A model generated the notes under the pieces. It made no database searches and was not told the DNA's origin. It saw nothing but the letters and a program-made list of their open reading frames with translations. A stretch of 46,702 nucleotides of DNA from Oscillospiraceae bacterium (GTDB taxonomy: Bacteria > Bacillota > Clostridia > Oscillospirales > Oscillospiraceae). The position numbers were made by a program, and so were the translations under genes. The stretch is taken from NCBI GenBank assembly GCA_017482385.1, contig JAFUNI010000015.1, positions 1-46,702 on the forward strand, written 5' to 3'. Positions 7,367 to 14,415 of the stretch are shown here, piece by piece. Each line of letters opens with the position of its first letter. Positions within the stretch are counted from its first letter, which is position 1.

Positions 7367-8722
7367 TTATTTTTCAAGGATCAGCGGGCCGTTTGCCTCT
7401 GCCAAGCCTTTCAGAATATGCGCAGCCGCCTCCTGGGCAGTCAGTTTCTGCTGCTCACCGGTCGTCATATTCTTCACAGAGCATTTGCCCTCAGCGATCT
7501 CATCCTCACCCAGCAGTACAGCATAGGGTACACCCAGCTTGTCCGCATAGCTCATCTTCTGCTTAAACTTCTTCTGCTCGCCGTAAAGCTGCACCCGTAC
7601 ACCTGCGCTGCGCAGCGCCTCAGCCAGCTCCACTGCCTTGGAAACATCCTCGGTCATGGGCAGCACCAAAGCATCCGCCGGTGCGCTGGGAAGAGCATCG
7701 TTGAGCAGTCCCTGCTCGTCCAAAACATAGAACAAGCGGGTCAAACCAATGGAGATACCCACACCGGGCAAAGCCTTATCGGTGTAGTACTCAGCCAGGT
7801 TGTCATACCGACCACCGGAACAGACGGAGCCAATCTCCGGGTGATCCAGCAAGGTGGTTTCATAGACAGTACCGGTGTAGTAGTCAAGACCTCTTGCGAT
7901 GGTCAGATCCACAGCAAAATTGGCCTCGGGAACACCGAAAGCGGACAGGTTTGCCGCCACAGCCTTCAGTTCACTTAGGCCCAGGTCAAACAAGTCACTC
8001 CGGCCTGCATAGCCCTCCAACGCAGCCAAAACCTCGGCATTGCTGCCGCGAATGGCGATAAACTTCAGAATCTCGTCGGCCTGCTCATTGGAAAGACCGC
8101 AATCGTCCTTCAAAATGGCAGCTACCTTCTCGGCGCCGATCTTGTCTAACTTGTCCACGGTGCGCATAATGTCACCGCTCTTTTCCGACAGGCCCAACAT
8201 AGCATAGAAGCCGTTCAGAATCTTCCGGTTATTCACGCGGATCTGAAACCGGGTCAGACCGAAACCCCGGAACACCCGGTAAATGATAGCCGGGATCTCC
8301 GCCTCATTGAGAATGTCCAGCTTGCCGTCGCCGATGATATCGATATCCGCCTGGTAGAACTCACGGAAACGGCCTCTCTGGGCTCTTTCGCCCCGGTAAA
8401 CCTTACCGATCTGGAAACGGCGGAAAGGAAATGCCAGCTCATTATAATGCAGCGCCACATACTTGGCAAGGGGCACTGTCAGATCAAACCGCAACGCTAG
8501 GTCGCTGTCACCCTTTTGGAAACGGTAGATCTGCTTTTCGGTCTCACCGCCGCCCTTGGCCAAAAGAATCTTGGCATCCTCAATTACCGGGGTATCCAAA
8601 GCCGCAAAGCCATACAGGGCGTAGGTGTTCCGAAGCACCTGCATCATCTTTTCTAATTTTGCCTGCTTGCCGGGAAGCAGCTCCATGAAACCGGACAAAG
8701 TCCGGGGGGTAATTCTCTCCAT
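7367..8722 (-). CDS. hisS: Histidyl-tRNA synthetase
   Basis: A 451-residue class II aminoacyl-tRNA synthetase charging tRNA-His. Visible signatures: motif 2 around YRGERAQRGRFREFYQ, the histidine-binding LDYYTGTVYE, and a C-terminal anticodon-binding domain (about 330-430). Start ATG 8722 follows AAAGGATAAG. Upstream in-frame codons would run through a palindromic repeat and are not coding. Follows minD and the mgsA-like gene on the same strand but is separated from them by the 100-bp repeat. Confidence 0.95.
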   Translation of the reverse strand: MERITPRTLSGFMELLPGKQAKLEKMMQVLRNTYALYGFAALDTPVIEDAKILLAKGGGETEKQIYRFQKGDSDLALRFDLTVPLAKYVALHYNELAFPFRRFQIGKVYRGERAQRGRFREFYQADIDIIGDGKLDILNEAEIPAIIYRVFRGFGLTRFQIRVNNRKILNGFYAMLGLSEKSGDIMRTVDKLDKIGAEKVAAILKDDCGLSNEQADEILKFIAIRGSNAEVLAALEGYAGRSDLFDLGLSELKAVAANLSAFGVPEANFAVDLTIARGLDYYTGTVYETTLLDHPEIGSVCSGGRYDNLAEYYTDKALPGVGISIGLTRLFYVLDEQGLLNDALPSAPADALVLPMTEDVSKAVELAEALRSAGVRVQLYGEQKKFKQKMSYADKLGVPYAVLLGEDEIAEGKCSVKNMTTGEQQKLTAQEAAAHILKGLAEANGPLILEK

Positions 8723-8748
8723 CTTTCTTATCCTTTCACGAAATAAAT

Positions 8749-8848
8749 TGTCATTGCGAACCAGTGACCGTGTCACTGGTGTGGCAATCTCAAAGAAACA
8801 ACCCCGGAGATTCCCACGCCAGTGTGAGCACTGGCTCGGAATGACAAT
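8749..8848. repeat. Palindromic intergenic repeat (about 100 bp)
   Basis: The ends are inverted (ATTGTCATTGCGA against TCGGAATGACAAT). Inside are two short hairpins (CAGTGACcgtGTCACTG; CCAGTGtgaGCACTGG) and a complementary pair, GGCAATCTC and GGAGATTCC. Overall it folds into a branched cruciform with no coding capacity. It resembles the dispersed MITE-like palindromes of clostridial genomes and lies between the mgsA-like gene and hisS, where it may also influence transcript ends. Confidence 0.75.
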
Positions 8849-8859
8849 GAAAATTTTAT

Positions 8860-9273
8860 TTAATACTTGGGCTTGGTGTGGTACATCTCGCGCCAATCCA
8901 GGTCGCCCCGCTGCAGACCCATAATGAACATCTCAGCGCTGCCTAAATTGGTGGCGATGGGCACATTGTGCCGGTCGCAATGACGGATGGTATCCAGCAT
9001 TTGGCTGTCATCCCAGGCATCCACAGTGTTGGGGTCGGAGAACAGCAGCACCAGGTCGATTTCATTATACGCAATGCGGGCATTGATCTGCTGATGTCCG
9101 CCCTGTTTGTGAGCCAAAAGCAGGGTAACAGGCAAGCCGGTATTGTCCGCGATCAGACGGCCGGTAGTAGCAGTAGCATACAGATTATGCTTGCTCAGCA
9201 CACTTTTATATGCGGTACAGAACTGTACCATCAGTTCTTTTTTCTTATCGTGGGCCAAAAATGCAATATTCAT
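8860..9273 (-). CDS. Methylglyoxal synthase-like protein lacking catalytic residues
   Basis: A 137-residue MGS-fold protein. True MgsA converts dihydroxyacetone phosphate to methylglyoxal. Family features kept: AHD near the start, YATATTG, GGxQQI, FSDP and NVPIATN. Compared from memory with E. coli MgsA, Asp71 (in GGDQQ) is His60 here. The PHDPD segment carrying His98 and Asp101 is replaced by AWDDSQ. That makes normal catalysis doubtful. It follows minD by 16 bp and is surely co-transcribed with it. Start ATG 9273 follows AAGGAGGG. It could be a regulatory pseudoenzyme or one with a different substrate. Confidence 0.8.
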   Translation of the reverse strand: MNIAFLAHDKKKELMVQFCTAYKSVLSKHNLYATATTGRLIADNTGLPVTLLLAHKQGGHQQINARIAYNEIDLVLLFSDPNTVDAWDDSQMLDTIRHCDRHNVPIATNLGSAEMFIMGLQRGDLDWREMYHTKPKY

Positions 9274-9289
9274 AGATACCCTCCTTTTG

Positions 9290-10027
9290 TTATTTTAGTT
9301 TCACAGGAACAAAATTGCCCTGGATTCGTTTTGCAATACGCTTGCAGGCAGCGGCTGCGCCTTTCTTCTCGTAGCCCAAAAGGGGCTGACGGAACGCAGC
9401 GGCCAAAGGCACATTTTCATCCTCCGGCACAAGGCCTAAGAGGGGCAGTCCGGACTGATCCATAATATCATCCACGGTAATGCCCATGGCAGAGATCATT
9501 TTTTCATTGACCCGGTTGAGGATCATACGCACATTCTTCTTGCCCATAGCCTCCAGCACATCAGAGGCCCGGGATGCATCCCGAATGGCAGCAGGATCAG
9601 CACTTGTCACCAGAATCACCCGGTCGGCATAAGCTGCGGACAGCTGAAAGCCCACTTCGATACCGGCGGGGGCATCCAGCAACACATAGTCAAACAGCTG
9701 CCGGGCCTGCTGGAGCATTTCTCCAAAGGCCTCCTTATCCACCTCATCCGGGGTACAGTTCACCGGTGCGGTAAGAAAAGAAAGGCCGGGATACACGCTA
9801 TGGCGGGCAGCCTGGTCTAAGGTGTAATTTCCGGAGCAAATATCTTGGAAGGACAGGGTGCCGATTTGGCTCAGACCCAGGGCGATATCTAAGTTGCGCA
9901 GCCCCACATCGCAGTCGATGCAAAGAACGGTTTTGTCCTGCAAAGCCAATGCTTCGGCAAGTCCGGCGCACACTGAGGTCTTACCCGTTCCGCCCTTGCC
10001 GGACAGAATGGCTATCAATTCGCCCAA
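9290..10027 (-). CDS. minD: MinD-type septum-site ATPase
   Basis: A 245-residue deviant-Walker ATPase. The motif GKGGTGKTS is at residues 10-18, the switch region is DCDVGLRNLDIALG, and Walker B is LLDAPAG. In other bacteria MinD binds membrane in its ATP form and recruits MinC to block polar division. The start is TTG 10027, supported by AGGAGGAG 6 bp upstream. No minC or minE is adjacent. The C-terminus ends in a basic helix followed by NFVPVKLK rather than the usual Phe/Leu-rich membrane-targeting tail. First gene of an operon with the mgsA-like gene. Confidence 0.85.
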   Translation of the reverse strand: MGELIAILSGKGGTGKTSVCAGLAEALALQDKTVLCIDCDVGLRNLDIALGLSQIGTLSFQDICSGNYTLDQAARHSVYPGLSFLTAPVNCTPDEVDKEAFGEMLQQARQLFDYVLLDAPAGIEVGFQLSAAYADRVILVTSADPAAIRDASRASDVLEAMGKKNVRMILNRVNEKMISAMGITVDDIMDQSGLPLLGLVPEDENVPLAAAFRQPLLGYEKKGAAAACKRIAKRIQGNFVPVKLK

Positions 10028-10057
10028 ATTCTGCTCCTCCTATCCTAAGATAGCGTC

Positions 10058-10086
10058 ATTATAACTTAAAGTTGCACAAAAATCAA
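10058..10086 (-). promoter_or_regulatory. Promoter of minD operon
   Basis: On the minus strand TTGATT (10081-10086) and TATAAT (10058-10063) have a 17-bp spacer. The start site would be near 10051, about 24 nt before the TTG start. Confidence 0.8.
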
Positions 10087-10160
10087 GAATTTTTCACAGG
10101 AAAAACTGGTGCCTTGTATTTAATTTTCATAAAAGAGGGGGTGTTTTTGTAAATTGGGGA

Positions 10161-10189
10161 TTTACTTTTTTTATAGAATAGTGTATGAT
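10161..10189 (+). promoter_or_regulatory. Promoter of the folate operon
   Basis: TTTACT at 10161-10166 and TATGAT at 10184-10189 are separated by 17 bp. The transcript would begin near 10196, exactly at the 5' edge of the THF aptamer. Confidence 0.8.
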
Positions 10190-10197
10190 AGGTTCGA

Positions 10198-10294
10198 ACA
10201 GAGTAGGAGACCTCGCGTGAAGTGCTGCCAAAATGGGGAGTTGAGTGGCAGACGAAGGACTTTTTGTCCGCGATGAGATTTCCGCACCCGCTGC
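10198..10294 (+). promoter_or_regulatory. THF (folT-type) riboswitch aptamer
   Basis: The conserved blocks of the tetrahydrofolate riboswitch appear in order: AGAGTAG, CTCGCGTGAAGTG, a stem CTGCCA/TGGCAG, ACGAAGG, CCGCGATGAGA and TTCCGCACCCGCTGC. Spacing matches the class I folT motif closely. This class binds reduced folates and normally represses folate transport or salvage genes. The next gene is a FolT-like transporter, which supports the assignment. Confidence 0.93.
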
Positions 10295-10334
10295 ACATAT
10301 AGGAAAAACTCCTTATATGTAAGCAACGATACTC

Positions 10335-10406
10335 GGTGGGGCAAACGCCCCGAGGGTAATGCTGTACGATCACTCCCCCGGACGCTTTGGCGTTTGGGGC
10401 TTTTTT
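10335..10406 (+). terminator. Expression platform and terminator of the THF riboswitch
   Basis: Downstream of the aptamer there is first a hairpin with ACATATAGGA/TCCTTATATGT arms (10294-10320). Then come overlapping GC-rich segments: GGGGCAAACGCCCC, and GCCCC near 10344 against GGGGC near 10396. Last is TTTTTT at 10400-10405. The mutually exclusive pairings (AAACGCC with GGCGTTT) suggest a terminator/antiterminator switch. Exact pairing needs folding software. Confidence 0.6.
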
Positions 10407-10457
10407 GTACCCATTGCCCGGATACCATTTTTTGCCTGCATAGAAGGAGGATTTTTT

Positions 10458-11027
10458 ATGCAAACCAAACACAATTTTACAGCCAGACGGATTGCACTCA
10501 ATGCGGTACTAATCGCGCTTTATGTGCTTTTGGGTTTCCTGAAGATTCCCATTGGCAATATGCTGCGAATCAATTTGGCATCTTTTGCCGTTGTTGTCTG
10601 CGCCGTAGCCTTTTCCCCGATTGACGGTCTGATCGTTGGCTTTTTGGGTGAGTTCCTCTCCCAAATCCTCGGCCCCTACGGTATGACTCCTACTACTGCC
10701 CTTTGGGCTCTGCCGGAAGCTGCCCGCGGTCTGCTTTTGGGCCTGGCCATGCTGTTTTGGGCAAGAAAGCAATCATCTGCTGCCGATCTGCTAAAATCCA
10801 AGTCCCTCATCTGGTATTTGGTGGTCTGCACCGTGACCGGTGTCATTGCATCTTTGCTGAACACTCTGGCTTTGTATGTAGACTCCAAAATGTTCGGTTA
10901 TTACAACCACTATATGGTCTTTGGCGTGCTGCTGATTCGCCTTCTTTTGGCCATTGTGATGTCCGGTGCATTTGGCTACATCGCGTTGCATATCGTATCC
11001 GCTTTGCGGCGTAATAAAATCATTTAA
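10458..11027 (+). CDS. folT: FolT-type folate ECF transporter S component
   Basis: A 189-residue integral membrane protein with five to six hydrophobic helices (about 10-30, 38-60, 65-85, 90-105, 120-145, 155-180). It has the N-terminal ARRIALNAVLIAL signature of ECF S components. S components bind the vitamin and dock onto a shared energising module (EcfA, EcfA' and EcfT), which is not in this window. Folate specificity rests on the THF riboswitch upstream and folC downstream. Start ATG 10458 follows AGAAGGAGG. First gene of a likely four-gene operon. Confidence 0.88.
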   Translation: MQTKHNFTARRIALNAVLIALYVLLGFLKIPIGNMLRINLASFAVVVCAVAFSPIDGLIVGFLGEFLSQILGPYGMTPTTALWALPEAARGLLLGLAMLFWARKQSSAADLLKSKSLIWYLVVCTVTGVIASLLNTLALYVDSKMFGYYNHYMVFGVLLIRLLLAIVMSGAFGYIALHIVSALRRNKII

Positions 11028-11043
11028 GAAAAGAGTGTGTGCT

Positions 11044-12315
11044 ATGACCGTAAATGAAGCGCTTGACTATATCCACTCCGTATGCTGGAAGGGTATGATG
11101 CCCGGCCTCAGCCGCATTACTGACCTGCTGGACAAAATGGGCAATCCCCAGAATACTATGAAATATGTCCACATCGCCGGCACCAACGGCAAAGGCTCTA
11201 CCGCCGCTATGACCGCATCCATTCTGCGGAAAGCAGGCTACTGCACCGGCCTTTACACCTCCCCCTTCATTTATCAGTTCGGTGAGCGGATGCAGGTGAA
11301 CGGTGAAATGATCTCCGATGAGGAGTTGGTGGAGATCACCGAATATGTAAAGCCCCTGGCTGACTCCATGGAAGAGTCCCCCACGGAATTTGAGCTGACC
11401 ACTGCCATCGGTTTCGAGTTTTTCAAGCGCCGGAACTGCGACATTGTGGTGCTGGAGGTAGGCCTGGGCGGCCTGCTGGATGCCACCAATGTGATCCCCT
11501 GCCCCGAGGTAGCGGTCATCACCAATATCGGCCTGGACCACACGGATATTTTGGGCAACACCTTGGAAGAGATCGCCTTCAACAAGGCCGGCATTATCAA
11601 AGAGAACGGCAGCGCTGTTATTTACCGGGGCGTCCCCTCCGTGGAAGCTGTTTTCGAGAAAACCTGCGCCGAGCGTAATGTCAAGCTGAAAAAGGCCAAC
11701 TTTGCAGGCCTTCAGCTGAAGGCGCACGACCTGTTCGAGCAGGTCTTCGACTGCGGTGAATATAAGGACCTCCACCTGCCCTTGCTTGGCGACCATCAGC
11801 TCCACAATGCAGCGGTGGTGCTGGCTGTGGCAGAGACCCTCATAGAAAAGGGCTGGAAAATCACCAAGGAGAATATTTATGACGGCATCCGGGATGTTTC
11901 CTGGCCCGGCCGTTTTGATATCGTCAGCCGTGACCCCCTGTTCATCATTGACGGCGGTCACAACCCCCAGTGCCTGGAAGCACTGGTTAAGAACATTGAG
12001 GATTACCTCAAAGGCCGTCGGGTCATTGCCCTCACCGGTGTGCTGGCCGACAAGGACTACGGCGATATGTACCGCCCGGTTATGCCGCTCATTGAGCAGT
12101 TCGTCTGCGTCACACCCCCCAACCCCCGTCGCCTGCCCGCCGCGGAGCTGGCACTGCACTTAACAAATGCCGGTGCAATCGCTACCGCCTGTGAGACCGT
12201 CGCCGAAGGCGTCCGCAAGGCCATCGAACTGTGCGGCAAAGACGGCGCAGTGCTGTGCTTTGGCTCTCTTTACACCATCGGCGACATTCGCAATGCCCTG
12301 TTAGAAGAAATTTAA
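11044..12315 (+). CDS. folC: Folylpolyglutamate synthase / dihydrofolate synthase
   Basis: A 423-residue Mur-ligase-type enzyme that adds glutamates to folates, which traps them in the cell after uptake. The P-loop is GTNGKGST near residue 45. Further signatures are SPFIYQFGERMQVNG, the ligase motif NIGLDHTDILG and DGGHNPQ. Start ATG 11044, 16 bp after folT. Together with folT and the THF riboswitch it forms a folate salvage unit. Length is normal. Confidence 0.94.
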   Translation: MTVNEALDYIHSVCWKGMMPGLSRITDLLDKMGNPQNTMKYVHIAGTNGKGSTAAMTASILRKAGYCTGLYTSPFIYQFGERMQVNGEMISDEELVEITEYVKPLADSMEESPTEFELTTAIGFEFFKRRNCDIVVLEVGLGGLLDATNVIPCPEVAVITNIGLDHTDILGNTLEEIAFNKAGIIKENGSAVIYRGVPSVEAVFEKTCAERNVKLKKANFAGLQLKAHDLFEQVFDCGEYKDLHLPLLGDHQLHNAAVVLAVAETLIEKGWKITKENIYDGIRDVSWPGRFDIVSRDPLFIIDGGHNPQCLEALVKNIEDYLKGRRVIALTGVLADKDYGDMYRPVMPLIEQFVCVTPPNPRRLPAAELALHLTNAGAIATACETVAEGVRKAIELCGKDGAVLCFGSLYTIGDIRNALLEEI

Positions 12316-12330
12316 GAAGGAGTAACGCTT

Positions 12331-12786
12331 ATGCATATTCATCACGATCATATCGGCTGCAACTGCAGTGATCACAATCACGAGCACGAGCATACCCACA
12401 CCCATGAGCACACCCACGATGGCGTGACCCACAGCCATACCCACGATCACATCCACGATCACGATCACACCCATCCCCACGACCACGAGCACCTGCACAG
12501 CCACGACCATGCCCACGAGGCTCACAATCACAGCCATGATTGCGCCGGTTCCTGCAGCAGCTGCGCTTCCAAGTGCGAGCATACTCCCATGGAAGAACTG
12601 GTTGCGCTGATGAAGTATATGGTTGGCCACAATGCCGCCCACGCACAGGAGCTGGCGGAGCTTGCTGAGCAGCTGGACAAGGCCGGCAGCCACGCTGCTT
12701 TTGAGCAGGTAATGGCCGCTGTGTGCGATTTTGAAAAGGGCAATATGCGGCTGACCGCCGTGCTGTCTGCCTTAGATGTCAAGTAA
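12331..12786 (+). CDS. Histidine-rich metal-binding protein
   Basis: 151 residues. The first 69 contain 30 histidines in alternating HxH runs, mixed with Asp and Glu. A cysteine cluster C-x3-C-x2-C-x3-C follows at 71-82, plus Cys10 and Cys12. The last 65 residues form a helical domain beginning MEELVALMKYMVGHN. This looks like a store or chaperone for nickel or another divalent metal. The role is inferred from composition and from the CooT-like gene 10 bp downstream. Start ATG 12331 follows AAGAAGGAG. No signal peptide, so cytoplasmic. The C-terminal domain resembles an uncharacterised family seen with His-rich tails in Clostridia. Confidence 0.75.
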   Translation: MHIHHDHIGCNCSDHNHEHEHTHTHEHTHDGVTHSHTHDHIHDHDHTHPHDHEHLHSHDHAHEAHNHSHDCAGSCSSCASKCEHTPMEELVALMKYMVGHNAAHAQELAELAEQLDKAGSHAAFEQVMAAVCDFEKGNMRLTAVLSALDVK

Positions 12787-12796
12787 GGAGAAAATT

Positions 12797-12988
12797 ATGT
12801 GTCTTTCCACCGTTTATAAAAACAGCCAGAGCCAAGAAAATGTGGTTCTGAAGAATGTTATGCGGATCGAATGCAAGGACGGCTGCGTGCTGTGCACCGA
12901 TCTGATGGAGCGCACCGTTGCCATCGAAGGCACTTTGGAATGCGCCAACTTAGTCGACGGCTTCGTGATCGTCAAAGAAACCGCATAA
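12797..12988 (+). CDS. CooT-like nickel-binding protein
   Basis: A 63-residue protein beginning MCLSTVY, the hallmark of the CooT family. Cys2 in that motif is the nickel ligand in the dimer that supports carbon monoxide dehydrogenase maturation. The rest is a small beta fold. Start ATG 12797 follows AAGGAG, rather than an earlier ATG at 12776 inside the preceding gene, because MCLS at the N-terminus is diagnostic. Last gene of the folT-folC-His-rich-CooT run, ending at a strong terminator. The family match is clear; the client enzyme is not in the window. Confidence 0.82.
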   Translation: MCLSTVYKNSQSQENVVLKNVMRIECKDGCVLCTDLMERTVAIEGTLECANLVDGFVIVKETA

Positions 12989-12990
12989 AG

Positions 12991-13020
12991 AAAACCGGCT
13001 CCCAAATGGGAGCCGGTTTT
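12991..13020. terminator. Bidirectional terminator between the folate/nickel operon and rpoD
   Basis: AAAACCGGCTCCC and GGGAGCCGGTTTT form a perfect 13-bp stem with loop AAAT. It serves convergent transcripts. Confidence 0.92.
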
Positions 13021-13023
13021 GTA

Positions 13024-14172
13024 TTAGCAGTAGAAATCCTTGATCTTCTTGGCGCGGCTGGGGTGGCGCAGCTTACGGATGGCCTTGTTCTCGATCTGAC
13101 GGATACGCTCACGGGTAACGCCAAAAATCTGACCCACTTCTTCCAAAGTGTGGGTACGGCCGTCGTACATACCGAAACGCATCCGCAGCACATCGGCTTC
13201 CCGCTCGGTGAGGGTGTCCAATATCTCCTTCAGTGCCTCAGCCAGCATGGCATTGGAGGTCGCGTCGGCAGGACCGGGCGTACGCTCATCCTCCACGAAA
13301 GAACCGATGGAGGTGTCTTCCTCATCACCCACAGGGGTATCCAGGGACAGGGTATCGGCGGCGGTGCGGTTTGCCTCGATGATCTTTTCCACAGGCAGAC
13401 CCAGCTCAGCTGCGATCTCCTCTACGGTGGGCTCACGGCCCAGCTCCTGCACCAGCTTCCGGTTGCAGCGGGTAGCCTTGTTGATAACCTCTACCATATG
13501 CACCGGCACACGAATAGTCCGGGCCTGGTCGGCGATAGCGCGGGTGATGGCCTGCCGGATCCACCAGGTGGCATATGTAGAGAACTTGTTTCCCTTTGTC
13601 CAGTCGAATTTGTCCACAGCGCGGATAAGGCCGGTGTTGCCCTCCTGGATCAGATCCAGAATGTGCAGGCCGCGTCCGGAGTACTTCTTGGCGATAGACA
13701 CCACCAAGCGCAGGTTAGCCTCGGTGAGCTTGTTCTTGGCGTACTGGCTGCCCTCGGACACCATCTTTGCCAGCTCCACTTCTTCCTCAGCGGTCAGCAG
13801 CTTGATCTGACCGATCTCCTTCAGATACATACGCACCGGATCGTCCAGATTGTACTCCGCAGCCAGGTCCACCGGGTCAATGAGATCTTCCTCATCCATA
13901 TCGGACAGGTCGATATCATCGTCCATATCGTCAACCAGATCCAGGGCATCATCCAGCTCCAGGTCCATATCGTCGCTGACCACCTGGATATTCATAGCCT
14001 CAAAATTATCGTAGATCTCTTCGATCTTCTCCGGGGTAAGATCCATTTCCTCCAGATGGCTCCGCAGTTCATCTGCGCGGATCATACCGTCCTTTCGGCC
14101 CTGGGCGATCAGCTTCTGCAGAACAGCCTGCTGCTCCTCCGGGGTCTTGGGTGTTTTCTTTGCTGCACACAT
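13024..14172 (-). CDS. rpoD: Primary RNA polymerase sigma factor (sigma-70/SigA)
   Basis: 382 residues. A very acidic stretch (about 65-100, rich in DD and DMD) precedes region 1.2 ([11 protein letters not shown]). Region 2 includes the core-binding and -10 helices ([30 protein letters not shown]). Region 3 starts around [14 protein letters not shown]. Region 4 ends with the -35 helix-turn-helix ([20 protein letters not shown]). The spacing matches housekeeping SigA. The region 2.3 segment reads DWTKGN where many firmicutes have DYRKGY, a lineage variation. No dnaG is adjacent. Start ATG 14172 follows GAGAGGGA. Confidence 0.95.
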   Translation of the reverse strand: MCAAKKTPKTPEEQQAVLQKLIAQGRKDGMIRADELRSHLEEMDLTPEKIEEIYDNFEAMNIQVVSDDMDLELDDALDLVDDMDDDIDLSDMDEEDLIDPVDLAAEYNLDDPVRMYLKEIGQIKLLTAEEEVELAKMVSEGSQYAKNKLTEANLRLVVSIAKKYSGRGLHILDLIQEGNTGLIRAVDKFDWTKGNKFSTYATWWIRQAITRAIADQARTIRVPVHMVEVINKATRCNRKLVQELGREPTVEEIAAELGLPVEKIIEANRTAADTLSLDTPVGDEEDTSIGSFVEDERTPGPADATSNAMLAEALKEILDTLTEREADVLRMRFGMYDGRTHTLEEVGQIFGVTRERIRQIENKAIRKLRHPSRAKKIKDFYC

Positions 14173-14209
14173 ACTTCCATCCCTCTCTGTTTTTCGAGTT
14201 TTCTGTTAG

Positions 14210-14238
14210 ACTATACCTTGAATCCGGTTTTTTGACAA
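14210..14238 (-). promoter_or_regulatory. Promoter of rpoD
   Basis: On the minus strand TTGTCA (14233-14238) and TATAGT (14210-14215) have a 17-bp spacer. Confidence 0.8.
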
Positions 14239-14330
14239 GGGTTTTGCAAAAATTTTTCTAAAAAAGCAGCTTTGGGCGGTTTTTGTCGCTGCAAAACTCA
14301 GTATTCCCCGGCTTTCTGCAAAACATACTG

Positions 14331-14359
14331 TTTACAACTGCGCAAAAACACATTATAAT
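14331..14359 (+). promoter_or_regulatory. Promoter of lepA-hemW
   Basis: TTTACA at 14331-14336 and TATAAT at 14354-14359 are 17 bp apart. The short leader contains a GGCGG/CCGCC hairpin (14375-14389). Confidence 0.85.
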
Positions 14360-14415
14360 AAGAACAGTGTAAAATGGCGGTGTATCCGCCTGTACTTGAT
14401 AACTGAGGTGTATCT

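Noticed and set aside
10083-10472. Minus-strand open frame across the THF riboswitch
   Set aside because: The region is explained by a promoter, the aptamer and the expression platform.
12331-12540. CAC/GAT-rich stretch as a possible repeat array or CRISPR
   Set aside because: The periodicity is codon-level (HxH) and in frame within a protein gene. There are no fixed-length spacers, and no CRISPR repeats or cas genes occur in the window.
12301-12693. Minus-strand frames opposite the His-rich gene
   Set aside because: Val/Met- and Arg/Gly-rich translations are what antisense of CAC/CAT-GAT repeats gives. No independent start signal.
12871-14235. 454-codon open frame antisense to rpoD
   Set aside because: It fully overlaps a convincing sigma factor gene and crosses the terminator at 12991-13020. 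Its translation is Gln/His/Leu-rich shadow sequence.
14284-14290. Single TTTTGTCGCT box between rpoD and lepA
   Set aside because: It stands alone without the 10-bp repetition seen at 38.45 and 43.85 kb, so it is too weak to call a site.
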